Of a stretch of 64,000 nucleotides of DNA, positions 43,231 to 53,346 are shown one piece after another. Below the pieces are notes generated by a model. That model was not told the DNA's origin, searched no databases, and worked only from the letters and a program-made list of their open reading frames with translations. Location of the stretch: NCBI RefSeq assembly GCF_000687475.1, contig NC_057321.1:744001-808000 (forward strand). Reading direction: 5' to 3'. The DNA comes from Ustilaginoidea virens (taxonomy: Eukaryota; Ascomycota; Sordariomycetes; Hypocreales; Clavicipitaceae). The position numbers and the translations under genes were made by a program. Every line of letters starts with the position of its first letter. Within the stretch, counting starts at the first letter, position 1.

Positions 43231-44612
43231 ATGGTCATCGCACTTGCATCTACATTCTCATCGGCTCCAATAAACTCCATCGCCGTCGACATGGCTTACG
43301 TAGGAACAATTCTCGGACTTGGGTCCATCACCGGCAGCGCGGCCGGTCTCGGCTTTCTCATGGGCTCCTCCATCATCGGCCTCGTGTCGTTTGCCATTGG
43401 CAAGGCCCAGGTCCCCGACCCAAACGACATTACTTACAGCTTCAAGATTGGCCTTGACGGCGCAGGCTACAACGAGGGCTACGACCCTCTGGCGGGGGCT
43501 GGAGGCGGCGCCCCCGGCGTGCGCGCCTTTGACAACCAAGGCCGCAAGATTGGCCAGACCAGACATCGCAAGAAGTGCGTCGATGGCCAGGACTACTGCA
43601 CCCAGGTGGTCAAGGACATGCCGGAGCAGCCTGCCTACGCCCTCATCACGGGCAGAAGCGACCCCGTGTGCGTTGCTGCGGTCGGCGTGACGTATCCCAG
43701 CGGCGACAAGTATGGCTGGGTTGGCAACTGGGCACATACGTGCTCGCAGCCTTGGTAAGCAACGCCTGTTTTCTTTTCTTTCCTTTCTTTTCTTTTCTTT
43801 TCTTTTCTTTTCTTTCTTTGTCATTCTCGGTCCCCTTTACCCCCCACGGGCGGGCTGGATCTGCTGACACACGGCTCTGCTCCAGGTACTACTCTGATAT
43901 TGATGCCCAGTACGAAAACGGCACCATCAAGCTTGATTGCGTTTGGCTGGGCTCCAAGGGATACAAGAAGGGGTATTCCACCGGCATCCGCATTCACTTC
44001 CCCGAGTTCAAGCAGGGACGTGAGGCCAACGGCCACAACGAAGCATAGTAAGTGCAGAGCCATCATCTCCCCCTTGCTCATGTTTCCTTTGCGTCTTGGA
44101 AGCTCGTCATTGATGGGCTCGTTGCTCGTGGCTCGTGGCTCGTGGCTGACGTCTTGTTTAGCTACTGCAGCCCCAACAACACTGCTCTTGCCTTTTACAA
44201 AAACAAGTCGCCCAAGTACTTTGACGGATCCAGCGTCAGAGACAGGACGGTCAGGAAGAAGATCGAAAAGGATGCCAAAAAGGCCATCAAGAAGAGGCCC
44301 ACGTCCAACAAGTTCCAGAAACGAACGGTTGGCATGGAGAGACGCTGGATCCAGTCCCATTACGCGGGCCACTCGGCCAAGTTCCTCTGCGCCAGCGAGA
44401 CGGCCGTCGGCCCAAGCTTGACCTCAATGATGGAGCGCGCCTTCTGCCACATGCCGGACAAGGTGCTCTATCCGTTCTGCAGCGACGTCAAGAGCGGCAC
44501 GTGCTGGGACGAGCAGGCCAACAAGTTTGACGCCAAGGGCCCGGGGGCGATTCACGCTCGTGCCGCGCTGCCCGACGTGGAGTTTGAAGCGCCTATTGTG
44601 TGGGGCAAATAG
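43231..44612 (+). CDS. Unknown cysteine-containing, probably secreted or membrane-anchored protein
   Basis: The model is join(43231..43754, 43886..44047, 44162..44612), 378 residues. Introns of 131 and 114 nt have GTAAGC and GTAAGT donors, and each junction rebuilds an aromatic codon. The N-terminus has a long Gly/Ser/Ile-rich hydrophobic stretch (YVGTILGLGSITGSAAGLGF to IIGLVSFAIG) that may be a signal anchor. The rest is hydrophilic, with about ten cysteines in pairs (KKCVDGQDYC, DPVCVAAVG, HTCSQP, LDCVWLG, YYCSPN, KFLCASE, FCSDVKSGTC), suggesting disulphides in an extracellular domain. A basic block KKIEKDAKKAIKKRP lies in the last exon. I recognise no named family; it resembles lineage-specific secreted proteins of ascomycetes. 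An in-frame ATG at 43291 is an alternative start. Confidence 0.65.
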
Positions 44613-45601
44613 GAAGGCTTCTTGAATCTTTTGGGCGCGCGAGGCCTGGTGCCGATGGGCGGGCGATATGGCGTTATGACACGGGAGTTGGTGATTTAGA
44701 TTATCGGAAGGGGGGGGGGGGAATCTGATTAATGGAAGGGGGGGTTTTGGCGGCTGGAAGTAATTCGTTTGGTGCCGACTTGTTCCGTTCTGGTTTTTCT
44801 GCCACTTTTCTTTTGTTTTGATTTGCTGGTTGTGCTTGGAATTCCTGGATTACACGGATATAATAATAATCAGAACTAATACGAGGAAGTCTCGCTAGGA
44901 TAGAAGAAATTGAAAAGTTTTGCTCCAGAGACAGCCGTGATGTGATGATTCGAGAGGCAAGGACGAGGCAAGGACGAGGCAAGTACGAACAAGTCGCGAG
45001 CTTAGGTCAGCAAAATCCCACACAGGCAATGGCGGCGGATCCCAGGCAACTCCCAACTGCCCTCTTCAAAACACAGCCTTGCAGCCAACACAGCCACTGC
45101 GGACAGAAACGAGGGGGGAAAAAAAGGAAAAAAAAAAGAAGAAAAAAAAAAAGCCAAACCTGCGGTGCTACCGTGACAGAGAGGTGGCGTGAATCTTGGC
45201 CACGGGCAAACTTTTCAGCTGCAGCGAGCGGGCTGCGGCTGGCTGATTGTGGCGATGCCTGCGCCGTCGGACGGAGCACGCACATTGCCTTGCCGTGACT
45301 AAGCTTTGTTGAGCGCGACTTGCTGCTGCTGGCCAGGACGAACCATGACTCGAGGTGCAGAACATTCGCATCAACATCAAACATCTTGGCAATCTAAATC
45401 GGAGAGGGAAAAAAAAATAGTCTACATAAAACGTGCTCCTATGTTTGGTACGGACGGAGCACCGGAGTCGAGAATGATGTCGATCCCGTAATTCAATCCA
45501 TGTCGCGGTACTGACCGAGTACGGAGTCCCACGCTGCTGCATCGACGGGCTACCTAGCGTAGCCTACATGGTATGCTTCACTAGTCCACGCACAGCGTCA
45601 A
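44613..45601. other. Intergenic
   Basis: This stretch has G-runs near 44710, an A-rich run at 45120-45151 and a tandem GGACGAGGCAA-like repeat near 44962-44985. A TACGGAGTCC motif occurs at 45521. No gene is supported. Confidence 0.5.
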
Positions 45602-45719
45602 GGCAGAATGGCCGAGTGGTCTATGGCGACGGTCTCAAGCGCATCTGTATGCACTTTCGCGTCCGAAAAGGAGCGTTCCGTTCACGAAAGTGGCCGGGGT
45701 TCGAATCCCCGTTCTGTCA
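45602..45719 (+). tRNA. tRNA-Leu(CAA) with intron
   Basis: It begins GGCAGAA and ends TTCTGTC plus discriminator A. These pair as a 7-bp acceptor stem with one G-U. The D arm is GCC...GGC. The anticodon arm carries CAA at 45636-45638 followed by G37. A 36-nt intron lies at about 45640-45675, immediately after position 37 as is normal for nuclear tRNA introns. The type II variable arm is CAC-GAAA-GTG and the T arm is CGGGG-TTCGAAT-CCCCG, with a canonical B box. The anticodon stem has one U-U pair at its loop end. A TTTTT at 45723 and a long T-tract (about 45737-45756) can end Pol III transcription. Confidence 0.9.
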
Positions 45720-48053
45720 AGATTTTTGCCCTTTCTTTTTTTTTTTTTTTTTTTTTCCCTCCTTGAGGAGTAGTATCAGGGGTAAAATTGCACTAGGCTC
45801 CATGCAAGTACGGCTGCAAAGATAGTAGTGGGCTTCATTGTCAACGGGATGATTTCTACGCCTTTACGGAGTACTACCGATTTATGCCTATGGCCGGGTT
45901 GGCCGCTTTGAACCGACTCTCGAGCGGCGGTCAGGGGTGCGAATCCGGATGGCTTGAATAGGAAATGAACGTAATGCCCCGTCTCCCTTGAGCCGCGGTT
46001 CTGCATTATTTGAGTTCCAGTAAAGGGCATCTGCCGACGCTGCGCCGGGCCAAAGCCGCAGCGCGCGGATCCCGGCGGTGACAGGGGCCCCCCTGGTCTC
46101 GTCTTCGATAGACGTCTCGAGCTAGAGACAGTTGGATGCATGACATGGGTGATCCGAAACTACCTTATTTACACGGCGCAGTATAACTATTAGCCCACCA
46201 CTAACTACCTACCTAGTCCACGAGCACGGAGAACTACCCTATTATGTCCAAGGAAGGGCGACCAATGTCGGGTGGAGCTGTCGGTTCATCGGCACGGCAT
46301 GTGGGTGGGGCTGATGGGACGCTGACCATGCATGGTCAGCCTCAGCCTCAGCAGGCAGGACCGACCCGACTTTTGCCAGGTACCTACCTACCCTTAGGTA
46401 GGTAGGTACCTAACGCGAGGCTGTACGGAGCGCAGACTCCAGACTGGGGAGTACTTTGAGAAATGGATAACGCAGGCGGCGTCTTCTGGAGGCGTTCACC
46501 AGTGCATGACCCTGGTACCTCGGGGTGGGTTACCTTGCCGTAACTTTCCTGTCGCAAGTCGGCGCCAGTTGCAGCTAAGCTTTCGGCGAGTGCGAAGCGA
46601 ATCTCCAGGCGTACCTCTTGGCATCGCACATGCCACATAACCACATAATCTCCTCCTAGGAGGTAGGTAGGTACCTTTTCACAGTGGGGCCGGGTACCGA
46701 TGTGCTGTCGGCCCATTGGTGAGTGACGTGACTGCCAACAGCTGGCAGCTGGCAGCTGGCAGCTGCGCTTGCTCACTGCCCCCTGTGCCCTTCCTCTGCC
46801 TTCTTTTTCTCCAGACCCTTCATGTTTCTTTCTTTCTTTGCCCCCATTGCGAAACGAAAGTCGGAACGCCCGAGCTGAACAGAGTCAATTGGCCAGACTA
46901 CCATGTTGGCAGCTACACATCAAGCAAGTCCCACGCTCCAGCCTCCACATGTCCAGGCGGGCGCCCACTGGGAAAATTCAAATTTGCCAGAATGGCCAAA
47001 CCGGCCAAAATGGACACCCCGACTGCGGAATCAGATCCACGCGGCCACTTCCAGCACCCATTTTCCGGCCAGGCAGTATCCGCCCTGACCAAAGGGCTCA
47101 CCCGGCGGTCAAGCGAGAGAGAAAAAAAAAAAAAAAAAAAAACGACACGGATTTCGCGCCCACTACTCCGTACTCGTGATCAGTCCCCTTCTCAATCGCA
47201 TTCGCCGCGGTCCGGCGGCCCTCGTGGCTGATGCTCGCTCCGGGTCCCTCCATATCAGCTACTCCCTTCCCTGATGTATGCGGCATTTGTTACTCGTGGG
47301 CCATCCGTGGCCCATTCTCGGAGCCTAGACCAGGCTGGACGCCAGGCCAAACCAATCTTCTGCCTGGCATTTGTCCATCAGTCAAGTCGCAGTGGTCCAA
47401 ACAATAAGCAAGGCAAAATGCCACCTAACGAGTCGACGGCCTGGATGCAGCGGATTTCTGGACCACGCCGTGGCGTGAGGCATCAGTTTGGCTCCCCCCC
47501 CTACTTTTTCCATCCCATTGGTACTGCATCTTACTGGTATGGGTGTAGCACAGCGACGCCGTTTGTCTGACCGGTTCGCTTCTATTCTTGCCCGTTGTGG
47601 CTGTAGCCTGTCACCATCACCACGTCACTCCCCTTGCCCAGGAGCCATGCCTGGCCGGAATGTGAATACAAGACCAGGGTGCTCTCGGCCCTCTTGTTTG
47701 GGGCGCTTGATTGTTATTTCAAGGCCTCGGAGACTTTGCAGTGCAACCTCCTTTTCCCACCATCCTGCTTGATTCTATGTTACATTGCCTTTGGCTGGCT
47801 TGCCTTGCCTTGCCTTGCCTTGCCCTTGCCTTGCGCATCTCCCGAAAACGACGGGCAAAACGTGGCAGTTTGTGTAGCACCGCACCACCAAATTCCTGTT
47901 CCCCTGCCTGTCCCATCGCCACGGATTCCAGCTGCTGTCCCCCCCCCTCGGATCGGCGTCTTGTCCGTCGTCTCTCTCGGAGCGACCCCTCTGTTGCCGC
48001 GCCCGCATTAGCCATTTTTGCCATTGTCATTCCGAGCAGCAAATAACCCGACA
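45720..48053. other. Intergenic with repeats, upstream of the P-type ATPase
   Basis: This stretch contains TACGGAGTA at 45865 and its reverse at 47164, a perfect 12-bp inverted repeat at 46379-46410, a CAGCTGG tandem (about 46738-46765) and an A-tract (47122-47142). A TTGCC-type run lies near 47805-47832. No ORF here shows a domain. Confidence 0.5.
46379..46410. repeat. 12-bp perfect inverted repeat, TAGGTAGGTACC type
   Basis: Arms GGTACCTACCTA (46379-46390) and TAGGTAGGTACC (46399-46410) flank an 8-nt loop. Related ACCTACCTAGGTA sequences occur near 5667, 46206 and 46660. Confidence 0.8.
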
Positions 48054-51000
48054 ATGTCCGGGGACGTGGTCAGCCCTCCCGCTGCTGCGGCCGAAAAAGA
48101 AACCGACCGCGATCTGCGCATCGCCTTTGACGATGCCGCCCACCCTAGAGGCCGAACCGCAGAGCAAATCCGGCAGCGCAGGGATTCGCGGTCCTTGTCC
48201 CGCCGTCGCTCCCTGAGCCGCGACGGCGGCATTCCCATATCCCCCTATTCTGGAATCCCTATCCAATACCGAACTCTTTCCATCCAGGTTGCCGAGTCGC
48301 GAAAGGTCGACACCGACTCTGGCGCGGACCTCAAGTCTGGCAACAAGGGCAGCGAAGACTACTTTTCCAACCTGACCTTTCACCAGCTCCAGCCCGACCA
48401 GCTGTGCCAGCAGCTCAATGTCTCCCAAGAACAAGGCCTTTCGGAAAATGCGGCGGCGAATCGCCTGCAACGCGATGGCCGCAATACCCTCCCAAAGCCA
48501 AAGACCAACTACATCAAAAAGATACTCATGTATCTGTTCGGCGGCTTCTGCTCCATTCTCTGGGTCGGCGTCATCGTCTTCTTCGTGTGTTGGAAACCGC
48601 TGAGCGACCCTCCGTCTCCCACCAACCTCGCCCTCGCTATCCTGGTCATCATCGTCATCCTTCTCCAGGCTGGGTTCTCTGCTTTCCAGGACTGGTCGAC
48701 CCAGCGGACGATGAAGTCCATCACCGACCTGCTGCCTTCGGAAGCGCTCGTCATGAGAGACGGCCAGCTCAAGAAAATCCCGGCGAGCGAACTCGTCAGC
48801 GGGGACGTCGTGCACCTTCAGATTGGCAACAAGGTCCCCGCCGACTTGCGTCTCATCAGCCACTCGGGCGACATTCGATTCGACCGCGCGATCCTCACCG
48901 GCGAGGCGGACGAGATCGAAGGCGCCGTCGACGGCACCGACGACAACTTTTTGGAATCCCGCAACATCGCCCTCATGGGCACCCTGGTGGTCAACGGCAG
49001 CGGTGTCGGTGTCGTCATTCTCACGGGCCCGCGCTCCGTCATGGGCCGCATCGCCAAGGCCACCGCTGCCACCGAGGAGCGCGCTACTCTGATCCAGAAG
49101 GAGATTTGGCGCTTCGTCTACATCATCGTCGTTCTCACCGTCTGCCTGGCCCTGCTCATTCTCTTCACCTGGCTCGGCTGGCTCCGCCGGGATCACTTCG
49201 CCTTTATGAACGTCGTGGCCATGCTGAACAATGTCATGAGCTGCGTCGTGGCCTTCATCCCCGAGGGCATGCCCGTCGCCGTCGCCCTGACTCTCATGAT
49301 GGTGGCCAAGAAGATGAAGGCGGTCGACATCCTGCCCAAGGGCCTGTCCACCGTCGAGACGCTGGGATGCGTCAACGTCATCTGCTCCGACAAGACCGGC
49401 ACCTTGACGCAGAACCAGATGCACGTCAACTCGGCATCCTTCATCGACGAGCCCATCCAAACCGACGACTTTTACCGCACCGCCGCAGCCGAAAAGGCCG
49501 ACGAGAGCACCAAGAAACTCCTCCAGGCGGCTTCCTACTGCAACGACGCAACCTTTGATCCCACCACCATGAGCCTGCCGATCGAGGGGCGCGTCGTCCA
49601 GGGCAACGCCACGGACGCTGCCGTCCTGCGATATGCTGCCACCGCCACGGGCAGCGAGTTTGGCACGGCTGTCGCCCCGCGCGTCTTCCAGATTGCCTTC
49701 AACTCCAAGAACAAGTGGATGCTCACGGTGCACCGCAAGACGGAGCAAGGCGAGGCCTCGTCTCCCAACGAGTACCAGATCTTTGTCAAGGGCGCCCCCG
49801 ACGTGCTGCTGCCGACCTGCACAAGGTACTGGTCGCGAAAGTCAAACTCTGTCCAGCCCATGGACGACGCCGCACGGGCTGCGTTCAAGACGTACCAGGA
49901 CAAGCTCTCGAGAAACGCGGAGCGCGTCATTGTCCTCTGCGAAAAGACGCACGCGGCCACGAATGCTCTCGGCACCAACGCCTTCAGCGACGAGCTCGCC
50001 CTCGACGCCACGGCGGACCTGACCATTGTCGGCATCCTCGGCATCATTGATCCCGCCCGCCCGGAAACCGCGCACACGGTTTCCGAATGCAGGAGAGCCG
50101 GCGCGCGCTTCTTCATGGTGACGGGCGACTACGGCCTCACCGCCGCCGCCATTGCCCGCAACACGGGCATCTTCAGCGGCGACCGCGACCCCGACACGGT
50201 CGAGACGGTCAAGTCAGCCAAGGTGTCGGCCAAGGAACTCTCGGTGGCCCGTCAGGAGGGCGAACGCCACAGCCTCCTTCTCGAGGGCCACAGTCTTGCC
50301 GGCCTCGCGGAGCCCGACTGGGACATTGTCTGCGAGTACGGAGAAATCGTCTTTGCGCGCACCACGCCGGAGCAGAAGCTTCGCATCGTGGAGGAGTTCC
50401 GCAAGCGCGACAACGTCGTCGCCGTCACGGGAGACGGCGTCAACGACGCGCCCGCCCTGAGGGCCGCCGACGTCGGCGTGGCCATCGTCACGGGCAGCGA
50501 CGTGGCCATCGAGGCCGCCGACCTGGTGCTGCTCGACCGGTTCGACTCCATCATCGAGGCCATCCGCTGGGGCCGCCTCGTGTTCCAGAACCTGCAAAAG
50601 GTCATTGCCTACCTGCTGCCCGCGGGCTCGTGGTCCGAAATCTGGCCCGTCCTCGTCAACGTCTTCTTCGGCGTGCCCCTCCCCCTGAGCGCGTTTCTCA
50701 TGATCATCATCTGCGTCTTTACCGACCTCTTCCTGTCCCTGTCGCTCATCATGGAGAAGGAGGAGTTTGACCTGCTGAGCCTCCCGCCCCGGAACCACAA
50801 GCGCGACCACCTGATCAACACCAAGATCTACGTCCAGGCGTACCTCTTCACGGGCTTCATGGAGACGTGCACCGCGCACGCCATGTTCTTCCTCTACTAC
50901 TGGCAGGTGGCCGGCATCCCCATCAAGGACCTCTTCTTCGCGTTTGAAAAGTACAGCGACGGCTTCCACGGCTACACGCAGGACGAGCTGACGCAGTTCA

Positions 51001-51341
51001 ACGCCGCCGGCCAGTGCGTCTACTTTGTCACCCTGGTCATCCTGCAGTGGGGCAACATCCTGGCGGTGCGCAACCGCCGGCTGAGCATCGTGCAAGCCGA
51101 CCCCATCACGCAGAAGCGGCGCAACCCGTGGCTGATGCTGAGCATGCTCATCTCGCTGTGCATTGCCATTTTCGTCACGGAGGTGCCGGGGATCCAGAGC
51201 CTGTTTGGGACCGCGAGCGTCCCCATCCGATTCTGGCTGATTCCGCTGCCCCTGGCGCTGGGGATTCTGTGCATGGATGAGATGAGGAAGCTGGTGGTTC
51301 GGGCGTTTCCCAACGGGCCGGTGGCCAGAATTGCGTGGTAG
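48054..51341 (+). CDS. P-type ATPase, type IIC-like (Na/K-ATPase alpha-like)
   Basis: This is a single exon of 1095 residues. It is a membrane cation pump. A Ser/Arg-rich N-terminus precedes the cation-ATPase N domain (FHQLQPDQLCQQLN). Then come the actuator loop with LTGEADEIEGA, M4 with FIPEGMPVAVALTLM, the phosphorylation site ICSDKTGTLTQNQ, nucleotide-binding FVKGAPDVLLPTC, and the hinge MVTGDYGLTAAAIA and VAVTGDGVNDAPALRAADVG. M5 (GSWSEIWPVLVNVFFGVPLP) and M6 (IIICVFTDLFLSLSLIMEKEE) follow, and the protein ends in four more helices. The overall pattern fits fungal type IIC pumps related to Na/K-ATPase alpha. The usual TGES reads TGEA, and the M6 DxxxD-type motif keeps only the second Asp, so the transported ion is not certain. 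The start in ACAATGTCC is plausible. Confidence 0.85.
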   Translation: MSGDVVSPPAAAAEKETDRDLRIAFDDAAHPRGRTAEQIRQRRDSRSLSRRRSLSRDGGIPISPYSGIPIQYRTLSIQVAESRKVDTDSGADLKSGNKGSEDYFSNLTFHQLQPDQLCQQLNVSQEQGLSENAAANRLQRDGRNTLPKPKTNYIKKILMYLFGGFCSILWVGVIVFFVCWKPLSDPPSPTNLALAILVIIVILLQAGFSAFQDWSTQRTMKSITDLLPSEALVMRDGQLKKIPASELVSGDVVHLQIGNKVPADLRLISHSGDIRFDRAILTGEADEIEGAVDGTDDNFLESRNIALMGTLVVNGSGVGVVILTGPRSVMGRIAKATAATEERATLIQKEIWRFVYIIVVLTVCLALLILFTWLGWLRRDHFAFMNVVAMLNNVMSCVVAFIPEGMPVAVALTLMMVAKKMKAVDILPKGLSTVETLGCVNVICSDKTGTLTQNQMHVNSASFIDEPIQTDDFYRTAAAEKADESTKKLLQAASYCNDATFDPTTMSLPIEGRVVQGNATDAAVLRYAATATGSEFGTAVAPRVFQIAFNSKNKWMLTVHRKTEQGEASSPNEYQIFVKGAPDVLLPTCTRYWSRKSNSVQPMDDAARAAFKTYQDKLSRNAERVIVLCEKTHAATNALGTNAFSDELALDATADLTIVGILGIIDPARPETAHTVSECRRAGARFFMVTGDYGLTAAAIARNTGIFSGDRDPDTVETVKSAKVSAKELSVARQEGERHSLLLEGHSLAGLAEPDWDIVCEYGEIVFARTTPEQKLRIVEEFRKRDNVVAVTGDGVNDAPALRAADVGVAIVTGSDVAIEAADLVLLDRFDSIIEAIRWGRLVFQNLQKVIAYLLPAGSWSEIWPVLVNVFFGVPLPLSAFLMIIICVFTDLFLSLSLIMEKEEFDLLSLPPRNHKRDHLINTKIYVQAYLFTGFMETCTAHAMFFLYYWQVAGIPIKDLFFAFEKYSDGFHGYTQDELTQFNAAGQCVYFVTLVILQWGNILAVRNRRLSIVQADPITQKRRNPWLMLSMLISLCIAIFVTEVPGIQSLFGTASVPIRFWLIPLPLALGILCMDEMRKLVVRAFPNGPVARIAW

Positions 51342-52174
51342 GGCGGGTTTTTGCCGGCGTGCCAGAGTATTTCCATGTGTAGATATTTCCATGTGTGTAG
51401 ACGGCGGGTGCAATGCAACACGGATGTTCTCTGCATGTTTTGCATGGTGGCATGTATCCTGCATATTCTCTCCTGCTTGTTCTCCTGCTTGAGACATGGT
51501 CATGTTGACTTGATGATGGGGTCTAGACATCGACGAGTATGGAGTACACGTCGGCCCCTGCATGCATTTGGGTGAGAAGTATCTAAAGCCAACGAGATGC
51601 TCCCTCGGGCCAGGCACCCTCTCGTCCGGTATATTCTCGGCAACTGCACGCCGCGTGACGCCTGCTCTGCATTATCGGTCCACGGCGCGTGGCCACGAGC
51701 CGGCGCCTGCGTACATGATGAGCACGGCAGCGGGCCCGGGGCCCTGCCCTGCTCTGCCGGGGGGGCGTCGCGTGGCAGGTCAGCTGTAGCGTGCGGTTGA
51801 AGCTGTGCGGGTGGGAGCTGCGGCCGCTGTAGATGAAGGGGTGGAAAGTGGCGGGATGGGCGTTTCGTGTAGATGCGGTGGCGGAGCGGTGGCGGAGCGG
51901 CAGCTGCTAGCTGTGACGGGAGCCGTGTCTGCTTCCAGCTGACCGTTCCGTTGCTGTTGCCGTTGCTGTTGCCGTTGCCGGATCTGTGGATCCACTTCCG
52001 CTGCCGCTGCCGGAGCTGCTGGGTCCGCTGCCGCTTCTTGCCGGCCACAGCCTCGCAGGCAGGGCTGGTGGGGAGCGTGACGAACGAACGACTGGCTGGA
52101 CGATCAGCAGCAGCGGCGGGGATTGACGTCTTGGGAGCACGATAATGTGTTGGAAGGGAGATTGGTAGCGCAAG
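51342..52174. other. Intergenic with short GC-rich tandem repeats
   Basis: This stretch includes a GGTGGCGGAGC run (about 51873-51900) and a GTTGCTGTTGCC run (about 51951-51980). No gene is called. Confidence 0.5.
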
Positions 52175-53010
52175 ATAACAGCGCAGCGGGTATACTAGAA
52201 GCATCGTGACATTTGGCAGCAAAGATTGGCAGCTGGAGGCAAGATTACGTCTTAGAGTCGGATTGACAGCTGGAGGCAAGATGATACCTTGGGAGCAAGG
52301 TTAACTGCGCAGAGGCTTTATTAAAAGCAACATGACGTCTTAGAAACAAGATTAACCGCGAAGAGGCTGTCTCAGAAGCAACATACTATCTCGGGAGCTA
52401 GTACAATGGCCAGAGGCAAGATGATATCGTGGAAGCAAGATAGTAGCGCAGCGGGTATACTAGAAGCAACGTGATATTTGGCAGCAAAGACTGACAGCTG
52501 GAGGAAAGATGACGTCTGAGGATCGGATTGACAGCTGGAAGCAAGATTAATAGCTGGAGGCAAGACAACGTCTTGGGAGCAAGATAATATCTAAAAAGCA
52601 AGAGTATAGCGCAAAGGCGGGGATTGATAGCTGGAAGCAAGATAGTATCTTGGGAGCAAGATTAACCGCGCAAGGCTATCTCAGAAGCAACATAATATCT
52701 CGTGAGCTAGGATGATAGCCAGAGGCAAGATGATGTCGTGGAAGCAAGATTGACAGCGCAGAGGCAGGGACGGACGGTTTAAAGCAGGATAATGCAAGGA
52801 TTGACAGGTGGAAGCATGACAATATCTTTAAAGCAAGAATTATCAAGCTCAGAGGCAGGGACTGACGGTTTAAAGCAGGATAATGCAAGGATTGACAGGT
52901 GGAAGCATGACAATATCTTTAAAGCAAGAATTATCAAGCTCAGAGGCAGGGACTGACGTCTTGGGGTTGACAGCAGCAAGATGATGTCTCGGAAGCAAGA
53001 TAACAGCGCA
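52175..53010. repeat. Complex minisatellite built on a GGAAGCAAGAT-like core
   Basis: Degenerate units containing (G)GAGCAAGAT or GGAAGCAAGAT recur roughly every 20-25 bp. Higher-order copies are visible: 52192-52295 is similar to 52456-52552 (both start CGGGTATACTAGAAGCA). Two 91-bp copies begin AGAGGCAGGGA at 52760 and 52851, and a third start occurs at 52942. The array lies between the 3' ends of the ATPase and histidine kinase genes. Confidence 0.85.
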
Positions 53011-53346
53011 GAGACCAGCTTGGTGCAAACTGGCATCCTGGAAGCAACACCAACCCAGCTGCCAGTCGACGTCCCGGCAACATCCGCTTCCTGGGACGAG
53101 CCGCCGGTGTTGACTGCAGCCACAGCCCATCTCGACATCAACACGGCGCTCTGGTGCACGGGCTGGCCCGCGGGAGCCTGCATCCGTTCAGTCACACGTC
53201 GGGGACACGATACACAAAAGGCAGGCGAGGCTGTCGACGCTCGTTTTGCAGCAAGTGGGCAGCAGCACCAGGGGGGCATATAACACGGTTCACGGGACGC
53301 ACAGGACGCACGGGACGCACGGGACGGTCGAATTCGCGGTTTCATG

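Noticed and set aside
45885..45955. Sequence with A-box and B-box like blocks (TGGCCGGGTTGG and GGTGCGAATCC), 165 bp after the tRNA-Leu
   Set aside because: The T arm and acceptor stem do not pair, so it is at most a decayed tRNA-like sequence.
48027..49748. 573-residue open frame antisense to the P-type ATPase
   Set aside because: It is a shadow frame, and the plus strand has all P-type ATPase motifs.
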